In this document: piece after piece, positions 48,249 to 57,799 of the stretch
Layout: every line of letters begins with the position of its first letter
Position numbering within the stretch: the first letter of the stretch is position 1
Origin: Rhodococcus opacus B4
Lineage (GTDB): Bacteria > Actinomycetota > Actinomycetes > Mycobacteriales > Mycobacteriaceae
Assembly: GCF_000010805.1 (NCBI RefSeq)
Contig: NC_012522.1
Location: forward strand, 3,100,001-3,164,000
Direction: 5' to 3'
DNA length: 64,000 bases
Position numbers and translations under genes: made by a program
The notes under the pieces: model-generated
Databases searched by the model: none
The model's input: the letters and a program-made list of their open reading frames with translations, nothing else
Told to the model about the DNA's origin: nothing

Positions 48249-49469
48249 TCAGAGCTCGCGCAGGCGGCCGGTCAGGTAGCGACGCTCGGCGTCGGTCGGC
48301 GCCAGCTGCAGGGCCTGCTCGTACGCCGCCCTGGCCTCGTCGGCACGGCCGGCCCGGCGGAGCAGGTCGGCGCGGGTCGCCGGCAGCAGGTGGTAGTGGT
48401 CGAGCCGGCCGGAGGCCGCGATCTCGTCGACCAGGGCCAGGCCGGCCGGGATGCCGTCGGCCATCGCGACCGCAACGGCGTGGTTGAGATCCACGACCGG
48501 GGACGGCGACAATCGCGCCAACTCGGTGTAGAGGGCCGCGATCTGCGGCCAGTCCGTGCTTGCCGCGTCGGGCGCAGTGACGTGGCAGGCGGCGATGGCG
48601 GCCTGCACCTGGTAGGCGCCGGCTCGTCCCGTCGCCAGCGCCCGGTCGAGGGCTGCCACTCCCTCGGCGATCAGCGTCCGGTCCCATCGAGACCGGTCCT
48701 GGTTCTCCAGGGTGACCAGCACACCCTCGTCGGTGCGCGTCGCGCGCCGTGCCTCGTGCAGCAGCATCAGCGCGAGCAGACCTTTCGGCTCGGATTCCCG
48801 GGGCATCAGCCGGACCAGGAGCCGGGCGAGGCGGATAGCCTCGGCGGTCAGGGCTCTTTCTCCGTTGTCCTCGTCGTAGCCCTGATTGAAGATCAGGTAG
48901 AGCACCGCCAGGACGGCGGTCAGTCGCTGTGGGAGCAATTCGACGGGCGGTACCCGGTACGGGATCCCCGCCTCCCGGATCTTCCGTTTCGCGCGGACGA
49001 GACGCTGCGCCAACGTAGATTCGGCGGTCAGGAAGGCCCGCGCGATCTCGGCGGTGCTCAAACCGGCCAACGTCCGCAGGGTGAGCGCGACCCGCGCCGG
49101 GAACGGCAGCGCCGGATGGCAGCAAGTGAAGATCAGTCGCAGCCGCTCGTCGGGGATCTCGTCGTGCGGCAGCTCATCCGGGTCGCGGGCCAGCACGGCG
49201 AGCTGGCGGACCTTGCCCTTACCCGCGGCGTCGCGGCGCAGCCGGTCGATCGCGCGGTTGCGGGCCGTCGTGGTCAGCCACGCACCGGGGCGTCGCGGAA
49301 CGCCGTCGCGCGCCCAGCTCGTCAACGCGTAGGCGAACGCGTCCTGCGCGCAGTCCTCGGCCAGGTCCCAATCCCCCGTCAACCCGATGAGGGTCGCAAC
49401 GACCTGCCCCCACTCGTCCCGGAACGCCGCATCGACCGCCGCACGGACTCGGTTCCCGGACGACGTCAT
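48249..49469 (-). CDS. ECF sigma factor with C-terminal TPR-like domain (ECF42 group)
   Basis: 406 residues. Sigma region 2 ([52 protein letters not shown]) and region 4 ([39 protein letters not shown]) are clear. A helical TPR-like domain of about 200 residues follows to the end. ECF42 sigmas have this extension instead of an anti-sigma partner and are genetically linked to DGPF/YCII proteins, as here. The ATG overlaps the YCII stop (ATGA). Confidence 0.88.
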   Translation of the reverse strand: MTSSGNRVRAAVDAAFRDEWGQVVATLIGLTGDWDLAEDCAQDAFAYALTSWARDGVPRRPGAWLTTTARNRAIDRLRRDAAGKGKVRQLAVLARDPDELPHDEIPDERLRLIFTCCHPALPFPARVALTLRTLAGLSTAEIARAFLTAESTLAQRLVRAKRKIREAGIPYRVPPVELLPQRLTAVLAVLYLIFNQGYDEDNGERALTAEAIRLARLLVRLMPRESEPKGLLALMLLHEARRATRTDEGVLVTLENQDRSRWDRTLIAEGVAALDRALATGRAGAYQVQAAIAACHVTAPDAASTDWPQIAALYTELARLSPSPVVDLNHAVAVAMADGIPAGLALVDEIAASGRLDHYHLLPATRADLLRRAGRADEARAAYEQALQLAPTDAERRYLTGRLREL

Positions 49470-49801
49470 TCCCACACAGGGCGGATCTCGACGCCGCCCC
49501 AGCGCGCGTAGGGATGACCCGCAGCGATCGCGATCGCCTCGTCCAGGTTCGCGCAGTCGACCACCACGAATCCACCGACGAAGTCCTTCGTCTCGGCGAA
49601 CGGCCCATCCGACACCAGAGTCTCGCCGTCGCGGACCCGGACCGTCGTCGCATCCACCACCGGCCGCAACCGCTGGCCGACGAGCAGACCCCCACGTCGC
49701 TGTACATCGGCCCACCACGCCTGATGCACGGGGTCTGCCTCGAGCTCCTCGTTCGACGGCGATACCGACTCGTCGTCGCAGATCAGCAGCACGTACTTCA
49801 T
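49466..49801 (-). CDS. YCII/DGPF-domain protein
   Basis: 111 residues starting [11 protein letters not shown] and carrying the eponymous [14 protein letters not shown] motif. Small dimeric alpha/beta proteins of this family are the standard partners and targets of ECF42 sigma factors; their activity is unknown. Translationally coupled to the sigma gene. Confidence 0.87.
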   Translation of the reverse strand: MKYVLLICDDESVSPSNEELEADPVHQAWWADVQRRGGLLVGQRLRPVVDATTVRVRDGETLVSDGPFAETKDFVGGFVVVDCANLDEAIAIAAGHPYARWGGVEIRPVWE

Positions 49802-49946
49802 CCCTCCGATCTTGCCCGACCGGTGGCACCACGGTCACCGGATCGGGCGGGGTACCCGCCGTTTGCTCCCCGCGCGGCGTCGGCGACGGTAGATTCACGT
49901 ATCGCTGCTCCCGCAAGATTCCCGCTCGTCGAAGGGATCGTCCGTT

Positions 49947-51116
49947 ATGAGTACGCCGACTCACCGGTGGATGCGCCGCGGGGCATCTGCCGCCCTCGCC
50001 GTCGCCATCGGATTCGCCACCCTCTCCTGCGGATCGGACGACACCAGCGGCGGTGGAACGGAGTCGAAAGCCCCGGAACCCCCCGAGGTCGCGAAGATCG
50101 AAGCGATCGTCCAGGACAAGATGACCGAACTCGACCTCTCGGCCGCCGTGTTCGGGGTGTGGCGCGGCGACGAGCAGGTCACCGTCGGCGCGCTGGGCGG
50201 ATCCCCGATCGGCGTCACCGCGACGCCCGACATGCAGCTGCGGGTGGGCCAGCCGATGGAGCCGATGCTGTCGACGGTGCTACTGCAACTCGACAAGGAC
50301 GGCGTCGTCCCCCTCGACAAGCCCATCGCCGAATGGGTCCCCGACTTCCCGCGCGCCGACAAGATCACCCCGCGCATGCTCGCCAACAGCACCACCGGCA
50401 TCGCGGACTACGTCACCGACCCCGAATTCCTGAAGCAGTTCTATGCCAACCCGATGGCGGGCTTCACCGCACAGCAGATCTTCGACCTCGCCAACGCGAG
50501 GCCTCCGCTGTTCGAGCCCGGCACCAATTGGGCATACGCCCACAGCGACCTGTGCCTGCTCGGCGTGGTCCTCGAGAAGGCCACCGGCACGACGCTCCAC
50601 GACCTCATCCAACAGCGCATCCTGGACCCGCTGGGAATGAACGACAGCGACGTCGTGCTCACACCCCAGATGTCGGAGCCGACCCTGCACGGCTACACGA
50701 ATGAACGCGGCGTCTTCGAGGATTCCACGTTCTGGAACCCCACCGCATTCCTCAACAGCGGCAACATGAACTCCACCCTCGCAGACGTCTCCGTGTGGGT
50801 GCGTGCGCTCGCCGCAGGCAAGCTCCTCTCCGAGGAGCAGTTCAAGGAAATGATGGCGCCCAGCACCGCGGGCCTCGGCCCCATGACGGCGCAGAAGTAC
50901 TTCGCGTTCGGGGTCGTCCACATCGACGACTGGCTCTACATGAACCCGGCATTCGGCGGCTACAACGGCGTCGCCTTCTATGACACGAAGACCGATACGA
51001 CAATCGTCGTCTACTGCACCCTCGGACCGAAAGCCAACTCCGACACCAACAACGCCGTCCCCATCGGCAAAGACATCGGCGCCCTCCTCGTTCCCGACCG
51101 ACCGCCGAACGTCTGA
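49947..51116 (+). CDS. beta-lactamase/DD-peptidase-fold lipoprotein, active site degenerate
   Basis: 389 residues with a lipoprotein signal peptide ([19 protein letters not shown], lipobox cysteine near 28). The class C serine-hydrolase fold is recognisable ([50 protein letters not shown]). However, where the SxxK catalytic motif belongs the sequence is RVGQPMEPM (Ser to Gln, Lys to Glu), and the YxN motif reads YAH. The protein is therefore probably not a hydrolase; a cell-wall-binding or scaffold role outside the membrane is more likely. Confidence 0.82.
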   Translation: MSTPTHRWMRRGASAALAVAIGFATLSCGSDDTSGGGTESKAPEPPEVAKIEAIVQDKMTELDLSAAVFGVWRGDEQVTVGALGGSPIGVTATPDMQLRVGQPMEPMLSTVLLQLDKDGVVPLDKPIAEWVPDFPRADKITPRMLANSTTGIADYVTDPEFLKQFYANPMAGFTAQQIFDLANARPPLFEPGTNWAYAHSDLCLLGVVLEKATGTTLHDLIQQRILDPLGMNDSDVVLTPQMSEPTLHGYTNERGVFEDSTFWNPTAFLNSGNMNSTLADVSVWVRALAAGKLLSEEQFKEMMAPSTAGLGPMTAQKYFAFGVVHIDDWLYMNPAFGGYNGVAFYDTKTDTTIVVYCTLGPKANSDTNNAVPIGKDIGALLVPDRPPNV

Positions 51117-51130
51117 TCCGTCGTGGCTGC

Positions 51131-51820
51131 TCACTCGAGGTCGGTGATCACTACCCCGCTGGGTGGGATGCCGAACTCCGGGTAGGAGGCGATCAGGGTC
51201 ATTGTCGCAGCCGGCGGGTGCGGGGTGATGAAGTATTCGCCCCACGCCGATATCCCACCCCTCCGGTGCCTGACGCCGCTACCGCCGCCGGCGAGCCACA
51301 GTGTGTCGGCGTCGTCCGGGTACGAGCCGAAATGCGCGGTGTTGGTCAGCAGCGTCCCGCCCGGCTCCGTGAAGGCGAGAAGGCGGATTCGGTGCGGCAG
51401 GTCTGGGCGGATCCGGAAGCTGAGGTTCATTACGTCGGCGCCGGTGACGATTCCGCCGGAGTCCGGCGCGAGCGCCTCGATGCGGAATCGGATCCCGTGC
51501 ACGTACCGGCGGAAGTTCCCGACACCAAGGTCGAGCCCGGCGCGCTGGTAGATACGCACCTCAGGGTCGTCGGTGTCGAAGGAACTCTCGTCCTGCGGGG
51601 GCGGGCGGCGCCAGTCCGGCAAGTCGCGACTCCGGATCAGCAAGGCGCGACGGTCCTCCAATGGCAGCTGCGTCTCACGGGCGATTCGCTCGGCAAGGGC
51701 CGGATCGGGGACGGGCTCGCCCAGAATCGCCAGCGCGCGGGCGCCCCACTCACCGTGATCCGACCACATGTCGGATGCGAATTCGAAGGGCACCGCTGTG
51801 ACAAAAATCCGTTCTGGCAT
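51131..51820 (-). CDS. unrecognised protein downstream of an amidohydrolase
   Basis: 229 residues. No family was recognised. The sequence has mixed alpha/beta character, an early SDMWSDHGEWGARALAILG segment, and aromatic and histidine residues (HGEW, YVHGIRF, ITPHPP) that might line a ligand site. It starts eight bases after the amidohydrolase stop, so the two form an operon and probably act on the same compound. GGGGAG lies about eleven bases before the ATG. Confidence 0.6.
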   Translation of the reverse strand: MPERIFVTAVPFEFASDMWSDHGEWGARALAILGEPVPDPALAERIARETQLPLEDRRALLIRSRDLPDWRRPPPQDESSFDTDDPEVRIYQRAGLDLGVGNFRRYVHGIRFRIEALAPDSGGIVTGADVMNLSFRIRPDLPHRIRLLAFTEPGGTLLTNTAHFGSYPDDADTLWLAGGGSGVRHRRGGISAWGEYFITPHPPAATMTLIASYPEFGIPPSGVVITDLE

Positions 51821-51827
51821 CTGAACA

Positions 51828-52739
51828 TCAACTCCCCGCCGCCGGAAGGCGATACACCCGCCGCGCGGTGTCACCGAAGAAGAGCGCTTGTTCGGCCGGC
51901 GGCAAGTCGTCGAGCGCTGCATGCACGGTGGACACCATGGTTCCGCTGTCCCACAGCAGATGGTCGATCGGGTAGTGGGAGGCGAACATGCATCGCCCGG
52001 CACCAAAGATCCTGAGCGCGGCCCGCACCCACCTGCCGATCGCGTCCAGGGAGGTTCCGAAAATGAGGGCGATTCCCTGAAACTTGAGGACGACGTTCGG
52101 AAACCGACTTACCGCATCGAGTCGTTCTTCCCAACGGGAGAAGCCCTCGGCCGTGAGGTCGACGGGCCACCCGACCGCCTCCAACACGAAGGTGGTGTCG
52201 GGAAACGCAGCAATGAGTTCGTGCGCATCGGGTAGCTGCTCGTCGTATACGAGCAGATCCCACACCAGACCCGCATCGGCGACCTTCTCGAACCCGCGCA
52301 ACCAGGCCGGGTCCGACAGGTAGTTGCCGCGCGCAGCCAGGCGCCTGACGGGGTCGGCCGCCCAGTACAGCGGCTGACGCACAGCCCGGACCACCGGGAG
52401 ATCCCGATATCGCGCGAGAACGCTTGCCAGATCGGGCGAATCGAGTTGCACGGCCGCGATGAAGGCGTTCGGAACCCCAACTCGATCGGCGCACTGCTGA
52501 ACCCAGATGGCCTCCGCGACACCGTCCGTTGCTCCGAACTCACACGCGACCGAGGCTGTGACTGGTATCGCGTTGACCTGTGCCCGGTAGTCGTGCGGCA
52601 GGTATCGGCGCGCCGCGTCATAGTAGTTCGGCAGCAAGGCGGTCAGAGCAGGTTGGTGACTGTCAATCCACGGGTACTCGAGGTCGGGCAGATTGATAAA
52701 ATGCTGATGCGTATCGACAATATCCACCTCACGCAGCAT
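51828..52739 (-). CDS. amidohydrolase-2 family hydrolase (lactonase-like)
   Basis: 303-residue TIM-barrel amidohydrolase. DTHQHF near the N-terminus supplies the first metal/catalytic residues; VLEAVGWPVDLTAEG, VVLKFQGIALIFG and MFASHYPIDHLLWDSG follow the order seen in L-fuconolactonases and 2-pyrone-4,6-dicarboxylate lactonases. Lactone or related ring hydrolysis is inferred. GGAGAA precedes the ATG by seven bases. Confidence 0.8.
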   Translation of the reverse strand: MLREVDIVDTHQHFINLPDLEYPWIDSHQPALTALLPNYYDAARRYLPHDYRAQVNAIPVTASVACEFGATDGVAEAIWVQQCADRVGVPNAFIAAVQLDSPDLASVLARYRDLPVVRAVRQPLYWAADPVRRLAARGNYLSDPAWLRGFEKVADAGLVWDLLVYDEQLPDAHELIAAFPDTTFVLEAVGWPVDLTAEGFSRWEERLDAVSRFPNVVLKFQGIALIFGTSLDAIGRWVRAALRIFGAGRCMFASHYPIDHLLWDSGTMVSTVHAALDDLPPAEQALFFGDTARRVYRLPAAGS

Positions 52740-52791
52740 ATTTCAGTTCTCCACGCGCGGCCGAGCAATTGCACGGCTGTGTGAGACGTCG

Positions 52792-53751
52792 TCACGTCCG
52801 GCCGTTGAAACTGTCCACGGCGGCCGTCACCGCGCCGGCGAATCCTTCTCCCCCGTGCCCGGCGTCGTCGAGCACGACCAGCCGGCTCCCGGGCCAGGCC
52901 TGCGCGATCTCCCACGCGGTGTCCAACGGGCCGGACACGTCGTACCGTCCGTGTACCAGGATCGCCGGGATGCCGTCGAGGGCGGCCATCCCGTCGAGGA
53001 TCTCGTTCGGGGCGAGGAAGCAGTCGTGCGACCAATAGTGCGTCACCAACCTCGCGAACACGCGGCGGAATGCGGGATCGTCGTAGCGCGTATTCGGACG
53101 CCACCCCGGCATCAGCGAAACGTGCGTGTCCTCCCACGCGCACCACCTCACCGCCGCCGTCCGGCGCACCTCCGGGTCCGGGTCGGCCAGCAGCCGTGCG
53201 TAGGCGGCCGCGAGATTTCCCGCCCGTTCGGTCTGCGGCACCGCCGCAACGAACTGTTCCCACTGCTGCGGGAACACGCGCCCCATGGCACGGGTGATCC
53301 AGTCGACCTCCCTGCGAGATCCCGTGGTGATCGCACCGAACACCGCCGCGATCACCCGCTCCGGGTGCTTTTGTGCGTAGGTCAACCCCAGGGTGACGCC
53401 CCACGAGACGCCGGTGACGATCCACCGTTCGATCCCGAGATGTTCACGCAGACGCTCGATGTCGTCGATCAGGTTCCCGGTCGTGTTCGCACGCAGGTCG
53501 TAGCCGGGACCGTCTGCCAACGGCGTGCTGCGACCACACCCGCGCTGGTCGAACAGCACCGCACGGAATGCGCTGGGGTCGAAATACCTTCGTGCCCCCG
53601 CGGTACTCCCCGAGCCCGGACCGCCGTGCAGGTACACCACGGGAACACCGGCCGGGGTCCCGACGGTCTCCCAATACACGCGGTGACCGCCCGAGACGTC
53701 GAGCAGTCCGGACTCGTACGGCTCTACCTCCGGATACAGTGCATCGCCCAC
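52792..53751 (-). CDS. pip: proline iminopeptidase (alpha/beta hydrolase, S33)
   Basis: 319 residues with the prolyl aminopeptidase hallmarks: YLHGGPGSGS oxyanion loop, LFDQRGCGRSTP, nucleophile GVSWGVTL (GxSxG, about residue 113) and the C-terminal aspartate and histidine in RYDVSGP and DAGHGGEG. The enzyme removes N-terminal proline from peptides. The GTG start at 53751 follows AGGGTGA; it is back-to-back with the esterase gene, 50 bases away. Confidence 0.9.
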   Translation of the reverse strand: MGDALYPEVEPYESGLLDVSGGHRVYWETVGTPAGVPVVYLHGGPGSGSTAGARRYFDPSAFRAVLFDQRGCGRSTPLADGPGYDLRANTTGNLIDDIERLREHLGIERWIVTGVSWGVTLGLTYAQKHPERVIAAVFGAITTGSRREVDWITRAMGRVFPQQWEQFVAAVPQTERAGNLAAAYARLLADPDPEVRRTAAVRWCAWEDTHVSLMPGWRPNTRYDDPAFRRVFARLVTHYWSHDCFLAPNEILDGMAALDGIPAILVHGRYDVSGPLDTAWEIAQAWPGSRLVVLDDAGHGGEGFAGAVTAAVDSFNGRT

Positions 53752-53801
53752 CGGCTCACCCTGCCACGCCGCCGGGGGTCTTGGCCGTACTGTGAGTCTC
53801 G

Positions 53802-54713
53802 ATGCAATTCGGACTGACACATCTGATCGATCCGCGCCTACTGTCGCTCGTCGACGAGTCGCGCGCCTTCTACGCGACGCGCGTGGCAGGCCGGGGTCCG
53901 CGCAGCCGGGAGGAACTTCATGCCGTCCGCGCCGATGCGCCCGCCCCCGCGCCGTCGCAACCGCCGGCTGTGCGGGAGGTGGTCGCCGCCGATGGTCGCC
54001 GGATCCCGCTGCGGATTCACGCCCCGGTGAGCCGGGCGGCGACGGGTGTCTACCTGGAGATACACGGCGGCGGCTTCTACCTGGGGTCGGCCGCCGGCAG
54101 CGACGTCCGGAACCGGCGGCTCGCGGACGTGCTCGGCGTCGCGGTCGTCAGCGTGGACTACCGGCTCGCTCCCGAACACCCGTGGCCGGCCGCACCCGAC
54201 GACTGTGAAACCGCGGCGCTGTGGCTCGCCGAGCACGCCGAGGAGCGCTTCGGAACGACGAGACTCTCCATCGGCGGGTTCTCGGCCGGCGCGACGCTCG
54301 CGATGACCACGCTTCTCCGGCTGCGCGATCGGGGGATATCCGCCGTCCACTCCGCCGTGCTGCAATTCGGAACCTACGACCTCAGCGCACAGACCCCGGC
54401 GGGACGCCTGATCGCCGACGAGTACTTCCTCGACGCCTACGCGGGCACGGCGCCGGACCGCACTCATCCCGACCTCTCCCCGATCTTCGCCGACCTCACC
54501 AAACTGCCTCCGGTCCTGATGGTGGTCGGGGACGCCGACATCCTGCTTCAGGACAACTTGGCCATGGCCGCCCGACTGTCCGCTTCCGGCGTCGACGTCG
54601 ATCTCCGCATCTACCCGGACTCGCCCCACGGATTCACCGCCCACCCGACGCCGATGGCACGGGCGGCTTGCGACGACGTCGAGACGTGGCTGAACGGCCA
54701 CCCCTGCCGATGA
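53802..54713 (+). CDS. HSL-family alpha/beta hydrolase (esterase/lipase)
   Basis: 303 residues with the hormone-sensitive-lipase signatures: EIHGGGFYLG (HGGG oxyanion hole), VVSVDYRLAPEHPWPAAPDD, nucleophile GGFSAGATLA (about residue 165), and GDADILLQD and SPHGFTAHP for the acid and histidine. Likely hydrolyses short acyl esters. Cytosolic, no signal peptide. Divergent from pip, convergent on the Imm5-like gene. Confidence 0.87.
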   Translation: MQFGLTHLIDPRLLSLVDESRAFYATRVAGRGPRSREELHAVRADAPAPAPSQPPAVREVVAADGRRIPLRIHAPVSRAATGVYLEIHGGGFYLGSAAGSDVRNRRLADVLGVAVVSVDYRLAPEHPWPAAPDDCETAALWLAEHAEERFGTTRLSIGGFSAGATLAMTTLLRLRDRGISAVHSAVLQFGTYDLSAQTPAGRLIADEYFLDAYAGTAPDRTHPDLSPIFADLTKLPPVLMVVGDADILLQDNLAMAARLSASGVDVDLRIYPDSPHGFTAHPTPMARAACDDVETWLNGHPCR

Positions 54714-54729
54714 CGTCCGGTACCTGCGC

Positions 54730-55245
54730 TCAGCCGTCGAACACCGACCAGCAGATGTCGTTCCGCAATCGCTGGTCGTCGAGTACGAGCTCGCGAATCG
54801 CTTGCGGGAGTTGGTCACGCTGCCACCGGCACTCACGTCGTCCGGCTGCGTCACCCTCACCCGCGGGCGCGGCGGCACGTGCGGCCTTGATCGCGTAGGC
54901 GGCGGCACCGAGTTCGTGGGCCGCGACGTGCGCGACCGCCCCTGCCTGCCCCGCGGCGTAGGCGGCGTGCCGCGCCGCTCCACGCAGGTCCCGGGCCGCG
55001 CCCATGGCATGACCGCCCGCCGCGCGCGCCTCCATCATCTTGACTTCCCCGCGCACCCACGCGCGGGCATGCTCGATCGCCTCACGCGGTCGTGGGTCCT
55101 CGGGCCGAACCGACTCGAACAGGGTCAGAACGTGCTCCGCGCACGTTGCCGCCCACAGGGCGAGGAGCTGGTGGTCCGCGTCGGTGAGGGTTCCACCGCG
55201 GCGGATCGTCACGAAGCGAGGGTCTCGGACCTTCGGGAGGATCAT
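54730..55245 (-). CDS. Imm5-like putative immunity protein
   Basis: 171 residues, alanine-rich and almost entirely helical, with the repeated REAIEHARAWVRGE, MGAARDLRGAARHAAYAAG, AHVAAHELGAAAYAIKAARA pattern of the Imm5 family. Imm5 proteins neutralise polymorphic toxins, but no toxin gene is visible and stand-alone copies are common, so the role is uncertain. ATG at 55245 has GGAAGA eight bases upstream; an in-frame ATG 15 bases further up is possible. Confidence 0.68.
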   Translation of the reverse strand: MILPKVRDPRFVTIRRGGTLTDADHQLLALWAATCAEHVLTLFESVRPEDPRPREAIEHARAWVRGEVKMMEARAAGGHAMGAARDLRGAARHAAYAAGQAGAVAHVAAHELGAAAYAIKAARAAAPAGEGDAAGRRECRWQRDQLPQAIRELVLDDQRLRNDICWSVFDG

Positions 55246-55344
55246 GGCTCGATCTTCCATCACCTGCATGCCGCTACCGGACACCGGTGCTTGACCCTGA
55301 CACAGTGACAAGGACTCGAATGGTCGACGAAGGAGGTGGTTGTC

Positions 55345-56001
55345 GTGAACACAACCAACCACGGTGGGCCGAATGCTCACCTCGTCGACGCTCTGACTGC
55401 GGCCGACCCGTCGGCTCGGCTGCGGGCGGCGCTCGCAGCGGGTACTCACCCCGACCCCCGATTCACGGACGCTCTCGTCGAGCGGTGTGCCGTCGAGCCG
55501 GACTTCTTCGTCCGCGACATGCTGACTTGGGCACTGTGCCGCCTGCCGGCCGAGGTGACGGTGCCGAGACTGGTGCACGAACTCGGGTCCGGTTCCGCGC
55601 AGGCCCGCAGTCAGTCGCTGCACACCCTGTCCAAGATCGGGGATCGGCTCGCCTGGCCCGCCGTGTCGGCGCTGCTGCACGACGGGCACGACGAGGTCGC
55701 GCGCAGCGCATGGCGGGCGGCCGTGGTCCTGGTGCCGCCGGGCGACGTGGCTGCGCTCGCGGCCGAACTGGTGACCGAACTCGGACGCGGCGACCATCAC
55801 CTGAAGCTCAGTCTGAGCCGTGCATTCGTCGAACTCGGGGAAGCTGTTCTTCCGGTCCTCGACGCTGCCGGGACGAGTCCCGATCCACACATTCGTGCGC
55901 ACGCGGATGCGACGAGGCGGCTCTGCGACGACCCCGACAGCGGATTCGCCCTCTCACTCGAGATGGCGAAACGCGTCGCAGTCGCCGGTCCCGACACGTA
56001 A
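55345..56001 (+). CDS. HEAT-repeat protein
   Basis: 218 residues of helical pairs of the HEAT/PBS-lyase type (DFFVRDMLTWALCRLPAEV, ARSQSLHTLSKIGDRLAW, EVARSAWRAAVVLVPPGDVA). A protein-interaction scaffold with no catalytic motif. GTG start with AAGGAGG eight bases before it. It ends 14 bases before the MerR-HEAT gene, which carries the same repeat type, so the two products may assemble. Confidence 0.75.
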   Translation: MNTTNHGGPNAHLVDALTAADPSARLRAALAAGTHPDPRFTDALVERCAVEPDFFVRDMLTWALCRLPAEVTVPRLVHELGSGSAQARSQSLHTLSKIGDRLAWPAVSALLHDGHDEVARSAWRAAVVLVPPGDVAALAAELVTELGRGDHHLKLSLSRAFVELGEAVLPVLDAAGTSPDPHIRAHADATRRLCDDPDSGFALSLEMAKRVAVAGPDT

Positions 56002-56015
56002 CAGGAGGAGATGGG

Positions 56016-57017
56016 ATGTTGATCGGCGAGGTCTCGCGGCGGTGCGGTGTCAGCACACGGATGTTGCGCCACTACGACAGGTTGGGGCTGGTCGAACCCA
56101 CCGGCCGCACGTCGGGCGGCTACCGCGAGTACTCCGCCGACGACATCCGGCGACTCTTCCACGTCGAGAGCCTGAGGACGTTGGGGCTGTCGTTGAACGA
56201 CGCCAAGCGCGCACTGGACGAGCCCGATTTCCGGCCCGCCGATCTGGTGGGAGACCTCATCCGGCACACCCGGCAGCGGATCGCGGCCGAGGAGGAATTG
56301 CTCGGGAGGCTCGAACGCGTCGACGCTGTCTCCCCGGCGGAGTGGGAGGACGTCCTGCGCCTCGTCACCCTGTTGCGGGCGCTCGAATCGGAGTCCGGGG
56401 CCCGGCGTCAGCAGGCGATTCTGTCTGCGAACGGAAAGACGTCGCTGCCCGTCGAGGCGTTGGTCGAGGCCGTCCTGTCGGAGGACGACCCCAGTGTTGC
56501 CGGGGCGCTGCAGTGGTCGTTGGCGAGGATGGCCGGCCAGGGACTCGCCGAACTCGCCCACGGCCTGGACGCGGAAAGTGTCGACGTTCGGCGCCGCGCC
56601 ACTACCGCGATAGCGGCAATCCACACCGAGGAGGCCGTCGAACATCTGCGCCGGGCTCTCGTCGACTCGGACGCCACGGTCCGCGGGTACGCGGCCCTGG
56701 CGCTCGGCTCTCGCGGGAACAGCGACTCGATTCCCGTCCTCCTCGAGATGGTCGTGACCGGTCGGCTCGACGTCGAGGCCGCCGAGGTGCTGGGTCTGCT
56801 GACGACCCTCTCTCCGTCAGCCGACGGCATCGTCGGGGCCCTGCAGGACACGCTCGACACCGTCGACGACGCGCCCACGCGGTTGCGGATCACGCAGGCC
56901 CTCGCCGAGATTCCCGGCACCGCGGCCCGGAAGGCCCTCACCCGGCTGACCGACGACGGCGACCGGACGATCGCGTCCACCGCGGCTGCGATCATGACGG
57001 CTCAGGATCGCGAGTAA
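56016..57017 (+). CDS. MerR-family regulator fused to HEAT repeats
   Basis: 333 residues. The N-terminal 70 are a MerR winged helix (LIGEVSRRCGVSTRMLRHYD, GYREYSADDIRRLFHVESLR) followed by a short dimerisation helix to about 125. The remainder is HEAT-like repeats (DPSVAGALQWSLARMAGQGL, SVDVRRRATTAIAAI, DATVRGYAALALGSRG). Most MerR proteins have a small-molecule-binding tail here; a repeat solenoid suggests control by a protein partner, most simply the upstream HEAT protein. AGGAGG lies seven bases before the ATG. Confidence 0.85.
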   Translation: MLIGEVSRRCGVSTRMLRHYDRLGLVEPTGRTSGGYREYSADDIRRLFHVESLRTLGLSLNDAKRALDEPDFRPADLVGDLIRHTRQRIAAEEELLGRLERVDAVSPAEWEDVLRLVTLLRALESESGARRQQAILSANGKTSLPVEALVEAVLSEDDPSVAGALQWSLARMAGQGLAELAHGLDAESVDVRRRATTAIAAIHTEEAVEHLRRALVDSDATVRGYAALALGSRGNSDSIPVLLEMVVTGRLDVEAAEVLGLLTTLSPSADGIVGALQDTLDTVDDAPTRLRITQALAEIPGTAARKALTRLTDDGDRTIASTAAAIMTAQDRE

Positions 57018-57084
57018 TTCCTGACACAGGATGTCAGGGTCTCGGTGCGAGCATGGTTCCAACAATCGACAGACAAGGACCTCC

Positions 57085-57612
57085 ATGCGCGAAACACCGG
57101 AAGAGCTCGACGCACTCCAGCGGCTCCTCGACGCCTCACTGTCCCGCTCCACGCCACATCTGCGTTCGATCATCGACACCGACCGAACACTGACCGCGGT
57201 GCAGCTCACCCAGGTCGTCACCGGCATGTGCACGCTGGCGCTGTCCACCGTCACGGCCACAGGCGAACCACGGATCAGCGGTGTGGACGGGCACTTCCTG
57301 CACGGGAAGTGGCATTTCGGCACGGCGCGCGGCGCGGCCAAGGCCCGCCACCTCGCGGCCCGGCCCGCCGTCAGCGCCGCGCACATGCGCGGTGAGGACC
57401 TGGGCGTATTCACGCACGGTACGGTCGAGATTCTCAACCCACAGGACGGGGAGCCGGCCCCGGACTGGCCGGACCTGCTCGCATACTTCCAAGACTTCTA
57501 CGGCGAAGACTTCTTCGACTGGGACAACGACGTGGTCTACTACCGGCTGCATCCCCATTGGATGACTGTCTACGCCGCGGATGTCGCAAAGCTTGCTGCG
57601 CAGTCGGACTAA
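57085..57612 (+). CDS. PPOX-class flavin/F420-binding protein
   Basis: 175 residues with the split-barrel fold: CTLALSTVTATGEPRISGVD, GKWHFGTARGAAKARHLAAR, AVSAAHMRGEDLGVFTHGTV and YYRLHPHWMTVYA. An N-terminal helix of about 40 residues precedes the barrel. Cofactor (FMN or F420) and substrate are not known. AAGGAC precedes the ATG by five bases. Confidence 0.75.
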   Translation: MRETPEELDALQRLLDASLSRSTPHLRSIIDTDRTLTAVQLTQVVTGMCTLALSTVTATGEPRISGVDGHFLHGKWHFGTARGAAKARHLAARPAVSAAHMRGEDLGVFTHGTVEILNPQDGEPAPDWPDLLAYFQDFYGEDFFDWDNDVVYYRLHPHWMTVYAADVAKLAAQSD

Positions 57613-57658
57613 TGGCAGCGGGTCCTCGCTGACCGCACTCCGTGACCTGTCCGCGGGC

Positions 57659-57799
57659 CTACACGCCGGGCATCGGGAACTTCCACACTGCCACCACAAC
57701 CACGCCCATGATGAGCCCGGCGTATAGAACAGTGCCAACTACTCCGACCCGCAACGTATTCAGCAGACTCGATCCCAGGTTCTCGGCGATCCGTGCCAT
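57659..57799 (-). CDS. small single-helix membrane protein (46 aa)
   Basis: The product starts MARIAENLGSSLLNTLRVG, has one strong membrane helix (VVGTVLYAGLIMGVVVVAVW) and ends PMPGV. AGAAGAG lies five bases upstream. Convergent with the PPOX gene. Function unknown. Confidence 0.5.
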   Translation of the reverse strand: MARIAENLGSSLLNTLRVGVVGTVLYAGLIMGVVVVAVWKFPMPGV

